DNA from: Glebionis coronaria
Lineage: Eukaryota; Streptophyta; Magnoliopsida; Asterales; Asteraceae
Reading direction: 5' to 3'
NCBI GenBank assembly: GCA_025667525.1
Contig: CM046879.1
Location: 366,252,639 to 366,316,638 of the forward strand
Length of the DNA stretch: 64,000 bases
Within the stretch, counting starts at the first letter, position 1; the number at the start of each line of letters is the position of its first letter. Of this stretch, positions 12,351 to 23,241 are shown in pieces. A program made the position numbers and the translations under genes. The notes beneath the pieces are model-generated. The model had not been told where the DNA came from, searched no databases, and worked only from the letters and a program-made list of their open reading frames with translations.

Positions 12351-13174
12351 GCCTGAGCAGACTTGGATTCATCTGGTTGTTCAACAAGAACAGACTTAGT
12401 TCTCATAACAACCCCTTGTTCATCCCTTTTTGGATGAAACACCCAGTTAACCCCAATTGGTTTTGTGATGACCTTTGAAATATAATTAAATCTGTTGCAG
12501 GTCATAGAAATCCCATTAGAATTAGGGTTTTGATCTTGCTTAGGTCTCCATGTCAAGCTAGAAGAAGCTTTAGACCTTTTTCCCTGTGGTTGCAAATATT
12601 TAGGTCTGGCAACGTTTCTGTCAGCGTTAGATTTGGTCTTGTCAACGCTGAAATTGCCCTTATCAGCGTTGAACCTAGGGTTCGCTACAGGAACCCATTG
12701 CCTATTAGACCATGTATTGGTCTTCTGAAAAGGTCTTTGTCCATGAGTGTTAGACCCTTTAGTGAAGAATGGGGCTGGTCTAACAACTTGTGGACTTTGC
12801 TCCACAAAAGTTTTGGGTCTGACAGTGTTTGACCTTTTGTCAGCATTGACCTTGGAAGCGTTGACACACTTATAGGCTAAATGCGAAAAGCTACCACAAG
12901 TGTAACAGGCTTTTCTAGACACAACTCTAGGTCTAGAAGAAAAGAAACCTGTTCCATTATCACTAACTTGGCTTTTTGGTGACCTAGTATTCCTATACAT
13001 TTCTGCATACTTAATGATAGGTTTTCTAACAGTGTTTGAGCCAAGGTCAACAGTCTTGCCAGTGATTTGGTTTGTTAATTTGATAGGGATCGACTCATTT
13101 GGACTATCACAAAGCATGCCACCCTTGACAAACAAGGTAGGGTTGGATTTCTTCCATTCATTCAAATCAGTCAA
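12329..13174 (-). CDS. Copia-1 gag C-terminal region with second zinc knuckle
   Basis: A 281-residue basic, low-complexity stretch lies between gag and protease. One CX2CX4HX4C knuckle (ACYTCGSFSHLAYKC) is encoded near 12890-12930. Around 12605-12870 the coding sequence carries several TGTCARCG/CGYTGACA words that encode NADK/SVDK-like peptides. It probably binds RNA or nucleic acid as part of gag. It overlaps the protease frame by about 20 bases, which reflects a frame change in this copy. Confidence 0.8.
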   Translation of the reverse strand: MTDLNEWKKSNPTLFVKGGMLCDSPNESIPIKLTNQITGKTVDLGSNTVRKPIIKYAEMYRNTRSPKSQVSDNGTGFFSSRPRVVSRKACYTCGSFSHLAYKCVNASKVNADKRSNTVRPKTFVEQSPQVVRPAPFFTKGSNTHGQRPFQKTNTWSNRQWVPVANPRFNADKGNFSVDKTKSNADRNVARPKYLQPQGKRSKASSSLTWRPKQDQNPNSNGISMTCNRFNYISKVITKPIGVNWVFHPKRDEQGVVMRTKSVLVEQPDESKSAQAWVPKEN

Positions 13175-13357
13175 CTTTTGCCTATATTCCTCTACTGGGG
13201 TAAGGACTCTTGGTGGAGGAATAAATTCCTATTCTTGGAGTTCTGGTAAACTAGTCCAAGATAAGTCGTTTCTTTGGACACCATAGAAGTCCCCAGCTGG
13301 TGGTGGAACACCAGAATACTCTTTCATCCCAATCCCAGTCATGTCCCTAGAATCCCT

Positions 13358-13654
13358 CTATTTACTAACACATTCTCCTAGGGTTTGTGAGGCCTTATCA
13401 AATCTCTTAATTTTAAGGTCTACATTATCCTTTTTCTTGATAGCCTCATCTAACTTAGCCTGTAATTCAGCATTGACCCGTTCCATGATGTTTCTAATAT
13501 CATTACTAGCATTTAAATCATGTTTTAAGATATTTATTTTATCTTTTAGGTCAAGCTCCATTTTCTTATACTCAGAAACTGTCTTTTTAGTTTGAGTGAG
13601 AGCAAGTTGATAGTTAGACAACTTGCATCTCTCAGTACTCACATCTCCTAACAA
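13358..13654 (-). CDS. Copia-1 gag coiled-coil segment
   Basis: A 98-residue piece has a strong heptad-like pattern of Leu, Ile and Met with many Lys and Glu. It lies between the two zinc knuckles of the gag region and is separated from its neighbours by stops. A similar coiled coil occupies the same position in Copia-2 (about 30780-31010). Its likely role is self-association of gag; this is inferred from composition and position only. Confidence 0.65.
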   Translation of the reverse strand: MLGDVSTERCKLSNYQLALTQTKKTVSEYKKMELDLKDKINILKHDLNASNDIRNIMERVNAELQAKLDEAIKKKDNVDLKIKRFDKASQTLGECVSK

Positions 13655-13675
13655 TCTTAAAACCTCTTTGTTAAG

Positions 13676-14203
13676 TCATTCAGTATTTAAACGACAACCC
13701 TTACTACAAAAAGCATCATCATATACCTCATTGTCTGATGAAGATGAGGAGTGTGTCATGAGAGCATATTGAACATGCTCTTCTTCTTCTATCTCAGCAA
13801 CCAAAGCTTTATCCTCTTCCTCATCCTTAGCCATATAGCTCCAGTCCCATCCAATACCATCAATTTCTTGCACTGCCACCATGGCCTTAGGATCCTGAGC
13901 CTTAACAATTTGGCTTGAGGGTTTTCCAGCATCAGATCTTCTTGGAGATCTGCATTCTCTCATAAAGTGCCTCATACGATGACAATTGTAACACTCAACC
14001 TTGGATTTATCAAATCCAGCAGTGTCCTTAGCATTAAAAGTCATCTTCTTCTTGAATCTTCTATTCCACCTGTTTGCTCTTATACTAGCAATAGCCATGT
14101 TCCACTTTATATCCATCTCCTCCAGATGCTCATCACTTATTTGCTGAAGGTCCTCATATGTAATCACTGAACCATTGGGCAATGAAGCAATGTATGCACA
14201 CAC
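13676..14203 (-). CDS. Copia-1 gag middle with first zinc knuckle
   Basis: A 175-residue frame contains the VECYNCHRMRHFMREC knuckle (CX2CX4HX4C), encoded near 13955-14000, followed by an acidic Ser-rich stretch. The segment MDIKWNMAIASIRANRW has the same layout as MDLKWQATMVSVRSNRF in Copia-2, so the two elements are relatives. It overlaps the upstream gag frame at 14164-14203, marking a frame change. Confidence 0.8.
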   Translation of the reverse strand: MCAYIASLPNGSVITYEDLQQISDEHLEEMDIKWNMAIASIRANRWNRRFKKKMTFNAKDTAGFDKSKVECYNCHRMRHFMRECRSPRRSDAGKPSSQIVKAQDPKAMVAVQEIDGIGWDWSYMAKDEEEDKALVAEIEEEEHVQYALMTHSSSSSDNEVYDDAFCSKGCRLNTE

Positions 14204-14859
14204 AGTATCCAGATCAAACCAGCAGGCTTAACTCTTGGTGAGTCAATTTTGTACGTCTCAGCGTTTGAATGTGAGGCGTTGACAGGATATGATCCAGCGT
14301 TGACACATGTTGATCCAGTAACTGGGTGCATGTATGAATCCTTCTGATCAAATTGGCCTTCACTATGTGAGAAGAAGGCCATGTTACTATTGGTAGACTT
14401 ACTTCCATGATCCAAAAGAGTTTCATTCTCCAACAGCCTCAGTTTGTTGTAAACATCATCAAAAGTAGAACTTTTGTGAGTGTTGTTGGCAATTATAGAT
14501 CTTGCCTCAATCTTCCACGCATCACAAGGGCTTTTAAGAAAAGTAGCAATAATGTCAACATCACCAATTACTGTCCCCATGAAGGACAGCTTGCTTGTAA
14601 TGTCAAGAAGTCTGCTTCTCACACTACTTAGCTTCTCATTGGTTTGAGCCTTAAAAACAGCATACTCATGTAAGAGTTTCTTCCTTTTCTCTTCCACAGT
14701 ATCAGCATTACCACCATATGCAACTTCAAGGGTTGTCCAAAGATCTTTTGCAGACTTATAACCTCTGTATTTGTGCTGATTTTCTTGTCCCAAAGAAAGT
14801 TTCAGAATGCTTAGGGTTATCATATCAACCCTTTTCTTTGCTATATCATCAGCAGACAC
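14164..14859 (-). CDS. Copia-1 gag capsid domain
   Basis: A 231-residue frame shows a copia gag (UBN2-type) pattern: SAKDLWTTLEVAYGG, then KLSSVRSRLLDITSKLSFMG and DDVYNKLRLLENETLL. Downstream it carries three TGTCARCG-family words (about 14258-14305). It is the main structural protein region, broken off from the N-terminal piece by a frame change. Confidence 0.8.
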   Translation of the reverse strand: MSADDIAKKRVDMITLSILKLSLGQENQHKYRGYKSAKDLWTTLEVAYGGNADTVEEKRKKLLHEYAVFKAQTNEKLSSVRSRLLDITSKLSFMGTVIGDVDIIATFLKSPCDAWKIEARSIIANNTHKSSTFDDVYNKLRLLENETLLDHGSKSTNSNMAFFSHSEGQFDQKDSYMHPVTGSTCVNAGSYPVNASHSNAETYKIDSPRVKPAGLIWILCVHTLLHCPMVQ

Positions 14860-15117
14860 AGCTCTACCATCTTCAGGTTTTTCCTTCTTATCTGCTTCAG
14901 AACATCCTTGAACAGGTGATCTTGTAGCAATGGCATCTGCAATCTTTTGAGCTTTATTGAATGTGTTTCCATATTAAATAATCTCCCAGAGAGTGTAGTC
15001 ATGGATTTGCAGATATTGCTCAAAGTTGAACTTCCACAACTCAAAATTGTCTGCATCTAGCATGGGAATCTTGATGTTGTGGTTTGAGGAGGAGGAGGTT
15101 ACTTCTGGAGTGGACAT
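14841..15117 (-). pseudogene. Copia-1 gag N terminus, disrupted
   Basis: The likely start ATG is at 15117-15115, about 80 bases after the primer-binding site, and begins MSTPEVTSSSS. The frame reads KIPMLDADNFELWKFNFEQYL, a typical copia gag opening, and is stopped by an in-frame TAA near 14974. A further frame change joins it to the capsid domain frame. Confidence 0.7.
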
Positions 15118-15198
15118 GATATTTTTAGGGTTTTGTGAAAATTAGGGTTTTGGTGATTTAGGGTTCTTGTGTTCTTTTAGATCAAAGTTTCTCAACAA

Positions 15199-15210
15199 GC
15201 TCTGATACCA
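15199..15210 (-). other. Primer-binding site (initiator tRNA-Met) of Copia-1
   Basis: On the minus strand the sequence TGGTATCAGAGC lies two bases after the LTR end. It is complementary to the 3' end of plant initiator tRNA-Met, the usual copia primer, and fixes the direction of the element. Confidence 0.92.
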
Positions 15211-15212
15211 CT

Positions 15213-15726
15213 TGTTGATCCCAAACTTAGATCGATTTAGCTTGTGCAAACGAGATTAGATCAAGTTATACACGTAGAGAAACTTTGTTTATGCATAAAG
15301 TAATTTAAGTGTTATACGGAATTAACACTTAAACAAGAACACACAAAGGATGTAAAACAAACTTTCACTTGATTGATAATAATGAACTTGCTTACAATGA
15401 AAGTGTTTAACGTATGAAAAACTTATTATGAAACATAACCTAAAGGTCTTCTTTTATAGACATAAGAAGCCTTGTACAAGAGTCTACGTATCAACTATTC
15501 TATGTAAAGATAATTATTGAAAATACAAAGTTGATCCTATCTTTACTAGAAACAAACTAGAAACAAAATACGCGTAGACCATATCTTTCTATCAGTGCTT
15601 GTCTTCAACCTATCAACTCTTGACTTCTTCTTGTCAACGCTTGATCTGTCAGCGTTTGTTTTCTTCTCATCAACGCTTGTTTTCTTCTTGTCAGCGTTCA
15701 AGTGAACTGGCTACATTTTATTCCCA
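15213..15726 (-). repeat. 5' LTR of Copia-1 (about 514 bp)
   Basis: The 3' end (plus-strand TGTTGATCCC at 15213) is set by the primer site. I place the 5' end at 15726, because the minus strand there begins TGGGAATAAAATG, resembling the start of the Copia-2 LTR, and because beyond it an unrelated copia RNase H reading frame continues. The length is close to the 507 bp of Copia-2. Four to five motif copies cluster at the U3 start (15633-15700). A TATA box (TCTATAAAAG, minus) lies at 15451-15460, followed by the small inverted repeat ACCT/AGGT. Confidence 0.75.
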
Positions 15727-15883
15727 ACCGCTAATTGCAGCCCAATTGCTTTGGTATGCTTAACGACCTTCTGACTAGACGAAGCCTTAGTAAAAGGATC
15801 AACTACGTTATAATCTGTGTGAACTTTTATTAATTTGAATTCACGAGCTTCGACTTGTTCTCGGACGTAGTGATGTCTACGCA
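15727..15883 (-). pseudogene. Remnant of a different copia RNase H C terminus
   Basis: The minus-strand reading has [29 protein letters not shown] and [10 protein letters not shown], the end of a copia RNase H domain of another lineage than Copia-1. Upstream it stops matching near 15883, and downstream it is cut by the Copia-1 LTR. It is therefore the older host sequence into which Copia-1 inserted. Confidence 0.75.
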
Positions 15884-15887
15884 TAAA

Positions 15888-16779
<892 letters not shown>

Positions 16780-16781
16780 AA

Positions 16782-16795
16782 TGGTATCAAGAGCC
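16782..16795 (+). other. Primer-binding site of Copia-3
   Basis: TGGTATCAAGAGCC follows the LTR with a 2-base gap. It is one inserted A away from perfect complementarity to initiator tRNA-Met, a form I recall from other plant copia elements. Confidence 0.7.
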
Positions 16796-17037
16796 ATGGG
16801 ATGATTGTATTGATTATGTGTTTGTGTTCTTGATTCATACGACTATTTTGATCCATTTTACACGAACCAAATTTTTTTTGTGTTTTTTATAGTTTTTTCT
16901 TATACAAATCTTCTACATAGTTGTGGTAGAGATTTGGTATATTTACTTTGGCTAAAAACACAAAATTTTTGGGTGTTTTGATCATTTTTTGGCTTAAAAT
17001 CTCGAATTAGTTGAGTTTTGTCCGAGAAAAGTGGGAA

Positions 17038-17450
17038 ATATTCCGATAGAAACCATCGGAAAGGGGTTTAAGTATTCCGACAGCTTCCATCGGAAAAGGG
17101 CTTCTCATTCCGACCATTATTCCGACGAAGGTATTCCGATAGAAGGTATTCCGATAGTGGATATTCCGATAGGGGTTATTCCGATAGAAGGTATTCCAAC
17201 AGGAGTATTCCGATAGAGGGTATTCCGATAGGTTTACTCCGATAGTGGGTATTCCGATAGAAGGTATTCCCACAGGAGTATTCCGATAGAGAGTATTCTG
17301 ATAGGGGGTATTCCGATAGAAGGTATTCCGACAGGTTCATTCCGACAGACTTATTTTGATGGTTTTCCGATTGAAATTCCGACAGTTTTCCGATCATTTA
17401 TTCCGATTAATATTCTGACAATCCAAAAATTATTCCTTAAAAAATTTCCG
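17038..17450 (+). repeat. TTCCGAYAG minisatellite in the Copia-3 leader (first of four copies)
   Basis: The word TCCGATAG or TCCGACAG occurs about 15 times exactly, with several one-base variants, at a spacing near 15 bases (GGTATTCCGATAGAA-like units). It lies between the primer site and the gag start. The same block recurs at about 18920-19330, 20802-21214 and 22684-23096. The plus-strand peptide IPIEGIP is a by-product. Confidence 0.9.
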
Positions 17451-17595
17451 ATCATTTTTTGTCTTGGAATTTTTTGGTCATCGAGAACATATTTTAGGGG
17501 ATTTCAACATTGTTTCTCGACTTCAACTCACAACAACAAACACATTTACTTTCTTTCATTGTTCGATCAACGTTTGTAAATCTTAACTTCACGAA

Positions 17596-17970
17596 ATGGA
17601 GTACGCATCTCTTACGGATAAGTCCATCCTCTCGGGTACGGATAATCGTCCACCAATGTTGGTGAAGACTATGTATGAGGATTGGGCTTACCGAATGGAA
17701 CTTTATATGTTGAACAAAGAAAATGGACATCCAATTTGGGCATCTGTGCTCAATGAACCATTGGTATATGGTACTGTGACGGAAGGTGTTGTTACTCGTC
17801 CTCGCACAACGGGTGAACTAACTGGAGATGCTAAGATACAAGACAAGTGTGATAAACAAGCTACAAATATCATTCTCCAAGCCCTTCCTCCAGATGTCTA
17901 CAAACTCGTCAATAAACATAAAGTTGCCAAAGAGTTATGGGATAGAATTTGTGTTCTAATGCAAGGCTAA
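17596..17970 (+). pseudogene. Copia-3 gag N-terminal fragment, unit 1
   Basis: A 124-residue frame starts MEYASLTDKS and has the copia gag pattern: WAYRMELYML, then QATNIILQALPPDVYKLV and KVAKELWDRICVLMQG. It is cut after MQG, where the Athila-like LTR begins at 17968, so only about the first third of gag is present. The start ATG lies about 815 bases after the primer site, downstream of the TTCCGAYAG array. Confidence 0.85.
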
Positions 17971-18895
17971 TAAGTGTGAAAACACTTATCCTTTTACCAC
18001 TTATTCCCAATAATAACAAGACCAAAACGTGTGATTTATGTCGTAAAATTCGGAATTATGCGTGGTTTGTGTTTTTATTGTGTTTTAGGACCAAAATATG
18101 AAAAAAGAAGAAAACACGGGCTTTCACGGGCTTTTATCTAAGAAAACGGGAAAAGACGAAGTCAAAAGATCAAGAGTGCAAAAAGAACGGAAGTCCAAGA
18201 CCTATTCTGAAGATTTATCGAAGAAAACGTCTAAAGACGGAAGTTTAACGAAGTCAAAGAACTTAAGTCTAATAGAAGAAGAAAATTAAAAGACAAGTTC
18301 AAATCCCGACACGACATCGACAAAAGACAAAGAATTAAAGTCGAGTCGAGAATACGTGAAGAAAGAAAGAAAGAAGATGCAACACATGCACTCCTTCCAC
18401 CTTCCCTATAAATACCCTCCTAATAGTCATTAGGAGGGTGTTAGTTAGTCTTTAATTTAGTTTTTCATTTTTCACTTTCCTTTCTAGTTTTAGAGAGAGA
18501 AAGTCTTAAACTTTTTCTCACTGAGTTTCATCTTTTCTCTTAATCTTTCAAGATCAAAACATTTGTATTGCTTATTTTTCATTAATCAAGTTCTCTTTAA
18601 GCTTTTAATCCTAAATCTCATTCTACATTTCTTGATTTACTTTACCTTTGATCCGATTTACATACTTCATGCGTATGATTTTATGATTTCGTGATTGAAG
18701 GATTGATCTTCTTTGTTCCTACATAAGCTCCTACGTATAAGCTATAAGCTCGTAATGCTTATTGGCTTATTACAAGTTCTAGCTTATTGATTTTCGGATA
18801 TAATAAATATTTTAGTCATTTAAAAGTTCATTTCATTAAGTTTATAATCTTTTATGTTTTACAAGTTGTCAAATTTAAGCTTTTCGAGTTGTTTA
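17968..18895 (+). repeat. Athila-like LTR 5' fragment (Athila-4), unit 1
   Basis: It begins with the hairpin ATAAGTGT/ACACTTAT typical of the Athila LTR starts in this window, but with TA rather than TG as first bases. It contains a TATA box (CTATAAATA, 18406-18414) followed by a perfect 11-bp stem with a 4-base loop (18414-18439), and GCTTATT words near 18758-18785. It ends without a normal LTR end, joined through a short AGTTTTG-like overlap to the next Copia-3 leader. Confidence 0.75.
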
Positions 18896-19477
18896 AGTTT
18901 TGTCCGAGAAAAGTGGGAAATATTCCGACAGAAACCATCGGAAAGGGGTTTAAGTATTCCGACAGCTTCCATCGGAAAAGGGCTTCTCATTCCGACCATT
19001 ATTCCGACGAAGGTATTCCGATAGAAGGTATTCCGATAGTGGATATTCCGATAGGGGTTATTCCGATAGAAGGTATTCCAACAGGAGTATTCCGATAGAG
19101 GGTATTCCGACAGGTTTACTCCGATAGTGGGTATTCCGATAGAAGGTATTCCCACAGGAGTATTCCGATAGAGAGTATTCTGATAGGGGGTATTCCGATA
19201 GAAGGTATTCCGACAGGTTCATTCCGACAGACTTATTTCGACGGTTTTCCGATTGAAATTCCGACAGTTTTCTGATCATTTATCCCGATCAATATTCTGA
19301 CAATCCAAAAATTATTCCTTAAAAAATTTCCGATCATTTTTTGTCTTGGAATTTTTTGGTCATCGAGAACATATTTTAGAGGATTTCAAAATTGTTTCTC
19401 GACTTCAACTCACAACAACAAACACATTTACTTTCTTTCATTGTTCGATCAACGTTTGTAAATCTTAACTTCACAAA

Positions 19478-19852
19478 ATGGAGTACGCATCTCTTACGGA
19501 TAAGACCATCCTCTCGGGTACGGATAATCGTCCACCAATGTTGGTGAAGACTATGTATGAGGATTGGGCTTACCGAATGGAACTTTATATGTTGAACAAA
19601 GAAAATGGACATCCAATTTGGGCATCGGTGCTCAATGAACCATTGGTATATGGTACTGTGACGGAAGGTGTTGTTACTCGTCCTCGCACAACGGGTGAAC
19701 TAACTGGAGATGCTAAGATACAAGACAAGTGTGATAAACAAGCTACAAATATCATTCTCCAAGCCCTTCCTCCAGATGTCTACAAAATCGTCAATAAACA
19801 TAAAGTTGCCAAAGAATTATGGGATAGAATTTGTGTTCTAATGCAAGGCTAA
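19478..19852 (+). pseudogene. Copia-3 gag N-terminal fragment, unit 2
   Basis: Near-identical to the unit 1 gag fragment, 124 residues. It differs by TDKT in place of TDKS and KIV in place of KLV. It is cut at the same point by the LTR fragment. Confidence 0.85.
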
Positions 19853-20777
19853 TAAGTGTGAAAACACTTATCCTTTTACCACTTATTTCCAATAATAACA
19901 AGACCAAAACGTGTGATTTATGTCGTAAAATTCGGAATTATGCGTGGTTTGTGTTTTTATTGTGTTTTAGGACCAAAATATGAAAAAAGAAGAAAACACG
20001 GGCTTTCACGGGCTTTTATCGAAGAAAACGGGAAAAGACGAAGTCAAAAGATCAAGAGTGCAAAAAGAACGGAAGTCCAAGACCTATTCTGAAGATTTAT
20101 CGAAGAAAAATTCTAAAGACGGAAGTTTAACGAAGTCAAAGAACTTAAGTCTAATAGAAGAAGAAAATTAAAAGACAAGTTCAAATCCCGACACGACATC
20201 GACAAAAGACAAAGAATTAAAGTCGAGTCGAGAATACGTGAAGAAAGAAAGAAAGAAGATGCAACACATGCACTCCTTCCACCTTCCCTATAAATACCCT
20301 CCTAATAGTCATTAGGAGGGTGTTAGTTAGTCTTTAATTTAGTTTTTCATTTTTCACTTTCCTTTCTAGTTTTAGAGAGAGAAAGTCTTAAACTTTCTCT
20401 CAATGAGTTTCATCTTTTCTCTTAATCTTTCAAGATCAAAACATTTGTATTGCTTATTTTTCATTAATCAAGTTCTCTTTAAGCTTTTAATCCTAAATCT
20501 CATTCTACATTTCTTGATTTACTTTACCTTTGATCCGATTTACATACTTCATGCGTATGATTTTATGATTTCGTGATTGAAGGATTGATCTTCTTTGTTC
20601 CTACATAAGCTCCTACGTATAAGCTATAAGCTCGTAATGCTTATTGGCTTATTACAAGTTCTAGCTTATTGATTTTCGGATATAATAAAGATTTTAGTCA
20701 TTTAAAAGTTCATTTCATTAAGTTGATAATCTTTTATGTTTTACAAGTTGTCAAATTTAAGCTTTTCGAGTTGTTTA
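19850..20777 (+). repeat. Athila-like LTR 5' fragment, unit 2
   Basis: Second copy of the LTR fragment, with the same tip hairpin, TATA box and 11-bp stem (20296-20321). It differs from units 1 and 3 at several shared sites. Confidence 0.75.
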
Positions 20778-21359
20778 AGTTTTGTCCGAGAAAAGTGGGA
20801 AATATTCCGACAGAAACCATCGGAAAGGGGTTTAAGTATTCCGACAGCTTCCATCGGGAAAGGGCTTCTCATTCCGACCATTATTCCGACGAAGGTATTC
20901 CGATAGAAGGTATTCCGATAGTGGATATTCCGATAGGGGTTATTCCGATAGAAGGTATTCCAACAGGAGTATTCCGATAGAGGGTATTCCGACAGGTTTA
21001 CTCCGATAGTGGGTATTCCGATAGAAGGTATTCCCACAGGAGTATTCCTATAGAGAGTATTCTGATAGGGGGTATTCCGATAGAAGGTATTCCGACAGGT
21101 TCATTCCGACAGACTTATTTCGACGGTTTTCCGATTGAAATTCCGACAGTTTTCCGATCATTTATTCCGATCAATATTCTGACAATCCAAAAATTATTCC
21201 TTAAAAAATTTCCGATCATTTTTTGTCTTGGAATTTTTTGGTCATCAAGAACATATTTTAGGGGATTTCAACATTGTTTCTCGACTTCAACTCACAACAA
21301 CAAACACATTTACTTTCTTTCATTGTTCGATCAACGTTTGTAAATCTTAACTTCACGAA

Positions 21360-21734
21360 ATGGAGTACGCATCTCTTACGGATAAGTCCATCCTCTCGGG
21401 TACGGATAATCGTCCACCAATGTTGGTGAAGACTATGTATGAGGATTGGGCTTACCGAATGGAACTTTATATGTTGAACAAAGAAAATGGACATCCAATT
21501 TGGCCATCGGTGCTCAATGAACCATTGGTATATGGTACTGTGACGGAAGGTGTTGTTACTCGTCCTCGCACAATGGGTGAACTAACTGGAGATGCTAAGA
21601 TACAAGACAAGTGTGATAAACAAGCTACAAATATCATTCTCCAAGCCCTTCCTACAGATGTCTACAAACTCGTCAATAAACATAAAGTTGCCAAAGAGTT
21701 ATGGGATAGAATTTGTGTTCTAATGCAAGGCTAA
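21360..21734 (+). pseudogene. Copia-3 gag N-terminal fragment, unit 3
   Basis: 124 residues. It has TDKS as in unit 1, and private changes (WPSVL, RTMGEL, LPTDV). Same truncation point. Confidence 0.85.
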
Positions 21735-22659
21735 TAAGTGTGAAAACACTTATCCTTTTACCACTTATTTCCAATAATAACAAGACCAAAACGTGTGATT
21801 TATGTCGTAAAATTCGGAATTATGCGTGGTTTGTGTTTTTATTGTGTTTTAGGACCAAAATATGAAAAAAGAAGAAAACACGGGCTTTCACGGGCTTTTA
21901 TCGAAGAAAACGGGAAAAGACGAAGTCAAAAGATCAAGAGTGCAAAAAGAACGGAAGTCCAAGACCTATTCTGAAGATTTATCGAAGAAAAAGTCTAAAG
22001 ACGGAAGTTTAACGAAGTCAAAGAACTTAAGTCTAATAGAAGAAGAAAATTAAAAGACAAGTTCAAATCCCGACACGACATCGACAAAAGACAAAGAATT
22101 AAAGTCGAGTCGAGAATACGTGAAGAAAGAAAGAAAGAAGATGCAACACATGCACTCCTTCCACCTTCCCTATAAATACCCTCCTAATAGTCATTAGGAG
22201 GGTGTTAGTTAGTCTTTAATTTAGTTTTTCATTTTTCACTTTCCTTTCTAGTTTTAGAGAGAGAAAGTCTTAAACTTTTTCTCACTAAGTTTCATCTTTT
22301 CTCTTAATCTTTCAAGATCAAAACATTTGTATTGCTTATTTTTCATTAATCAAGTTCTCTTTAAGCTTTTAATCCTAAATCTCATTCTACATTTCTTGAT
22401 TTACTTTACCTTTGATCCGATTTACATACTTCATGCGTATGATTTTATGATTTCGTGATTGAAGGATTGATCTTCTTTGTTCCTACATAAGCTCCTACGT
22501 ATAAGCTATAAGCTCGTAATGCTTATTGGCTTATTACAAGTTCTAGCTTATTGATTTTCGGATATAATAAATATTTTAGTCATTTAAAAGTTCATTTCAT
22601 TAAGTTTATAATCTTTTATGTTTTACAAGTTGTCAAATTTAAGCTTTTCGAGTTGTTTA
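21732..22659 (+). repeat. Athila-like LTR 5' fragment, unit 3
   Basis: Third copy, sharing diagnostic bases with unit 1 (CTTTTTCTCACT-type leader and the end segment near 22570-22620). The 11-bp stem is at 22178-22203. Confidence 0.75.
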
Positions 22660-23241
22660 AGTTTTGTCCGAGAAAAGTGGGAAATATTCCGACAGAAACC
22701 ATCGGAAAGGGGTTTAAGTATTCCGACAGCTTCCATCGGAAAAGGGCTTCTCATTCCGACCATTATTCCGACGAAGGTATTCCGATAGAAGGTATTCCGA
22801 TAGTGGATATTCCGATAGGGGTTATTCCGATAGAAGGTATTCCAACAGGAGTATTCCGATAGAGGGTATTCCGATAGGTTTACTCCGATAGTGGGTATTC
22901 CGATAGAAGGTATTCCCACAGGAGTATTCCGATAGAGAGTATTCTGATAGGGGGTATTCCGATAGAAGGTATTCCGACAGGTTCATTCCGACAGACTTAT
23001 TTCGACGGTTTTCCGATTGAAATTCCGACAGTTTTCCGATCATTTATCCCGATCAATATTCTGACAATCCAAAAATTATTCCTTAAAAAATTTCCGATCA
23101 TTTTTTGTCTTGGAATTTTTTGGTCATCGAGAACATATTTTAGAGGATTTCAAAATTGTTTCTCGACTTCAACTCACAACAACAAACACATTTACTTTCT
23201 TTCATTGTTCGATCAACGTTTGTAAATCTTAACTTCACAAA

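Larger units (their letters stand above)
7891..15726 (-). mobile_element. Copia-1: large Ty1/copia element (Sirevirus-like), 5' LTR to past pol
   Basis: Reading on the minus strand: LTR (15726-15213), tRNA-Met primer site, gag with coiled coil and two zinc knuckles, protease, integrase, RT, RNase H, then a post-pol region cut at 7890 by the chromovirus. Protease-integrase-RT order is diagnostic of Ty1/copia. Coding frames are broken by several stops and shifts, so this copy is not autonomous. The motif TGTCARCG occurs at least 17 times on the two strands (see findings). The Sirevirus-like label rests on the long gag, the coiled coil and the post-pol region, and is tentative. Confidence 0.9.

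Noticed and set aside
7891..15726. TGTCARCG as a W-box (WRKY) or AGTACYGYTA as a MYB site explaining everything
   Set aside because: Partial matches to TGAC and CNGTTR cores exist, but host promoter elements would not be expected inside coding linkers and extra ORFs on both strands. Kept only as an alternative for the LTR copies.
17038..17450. CRISPR-like array (regular short repeats with varying spacers)
   Set aside because: The repeat is too short and degenerate, spacers are not unique, and the context is a plant retrotransposon leader.
18098..18289. 63-residue Lys-rich frame repeated in each array unit
   Set aside because: It lies in the U3 part of an LTR fragment upstream of the TATA box, and differences among units do not show a coding pattern.
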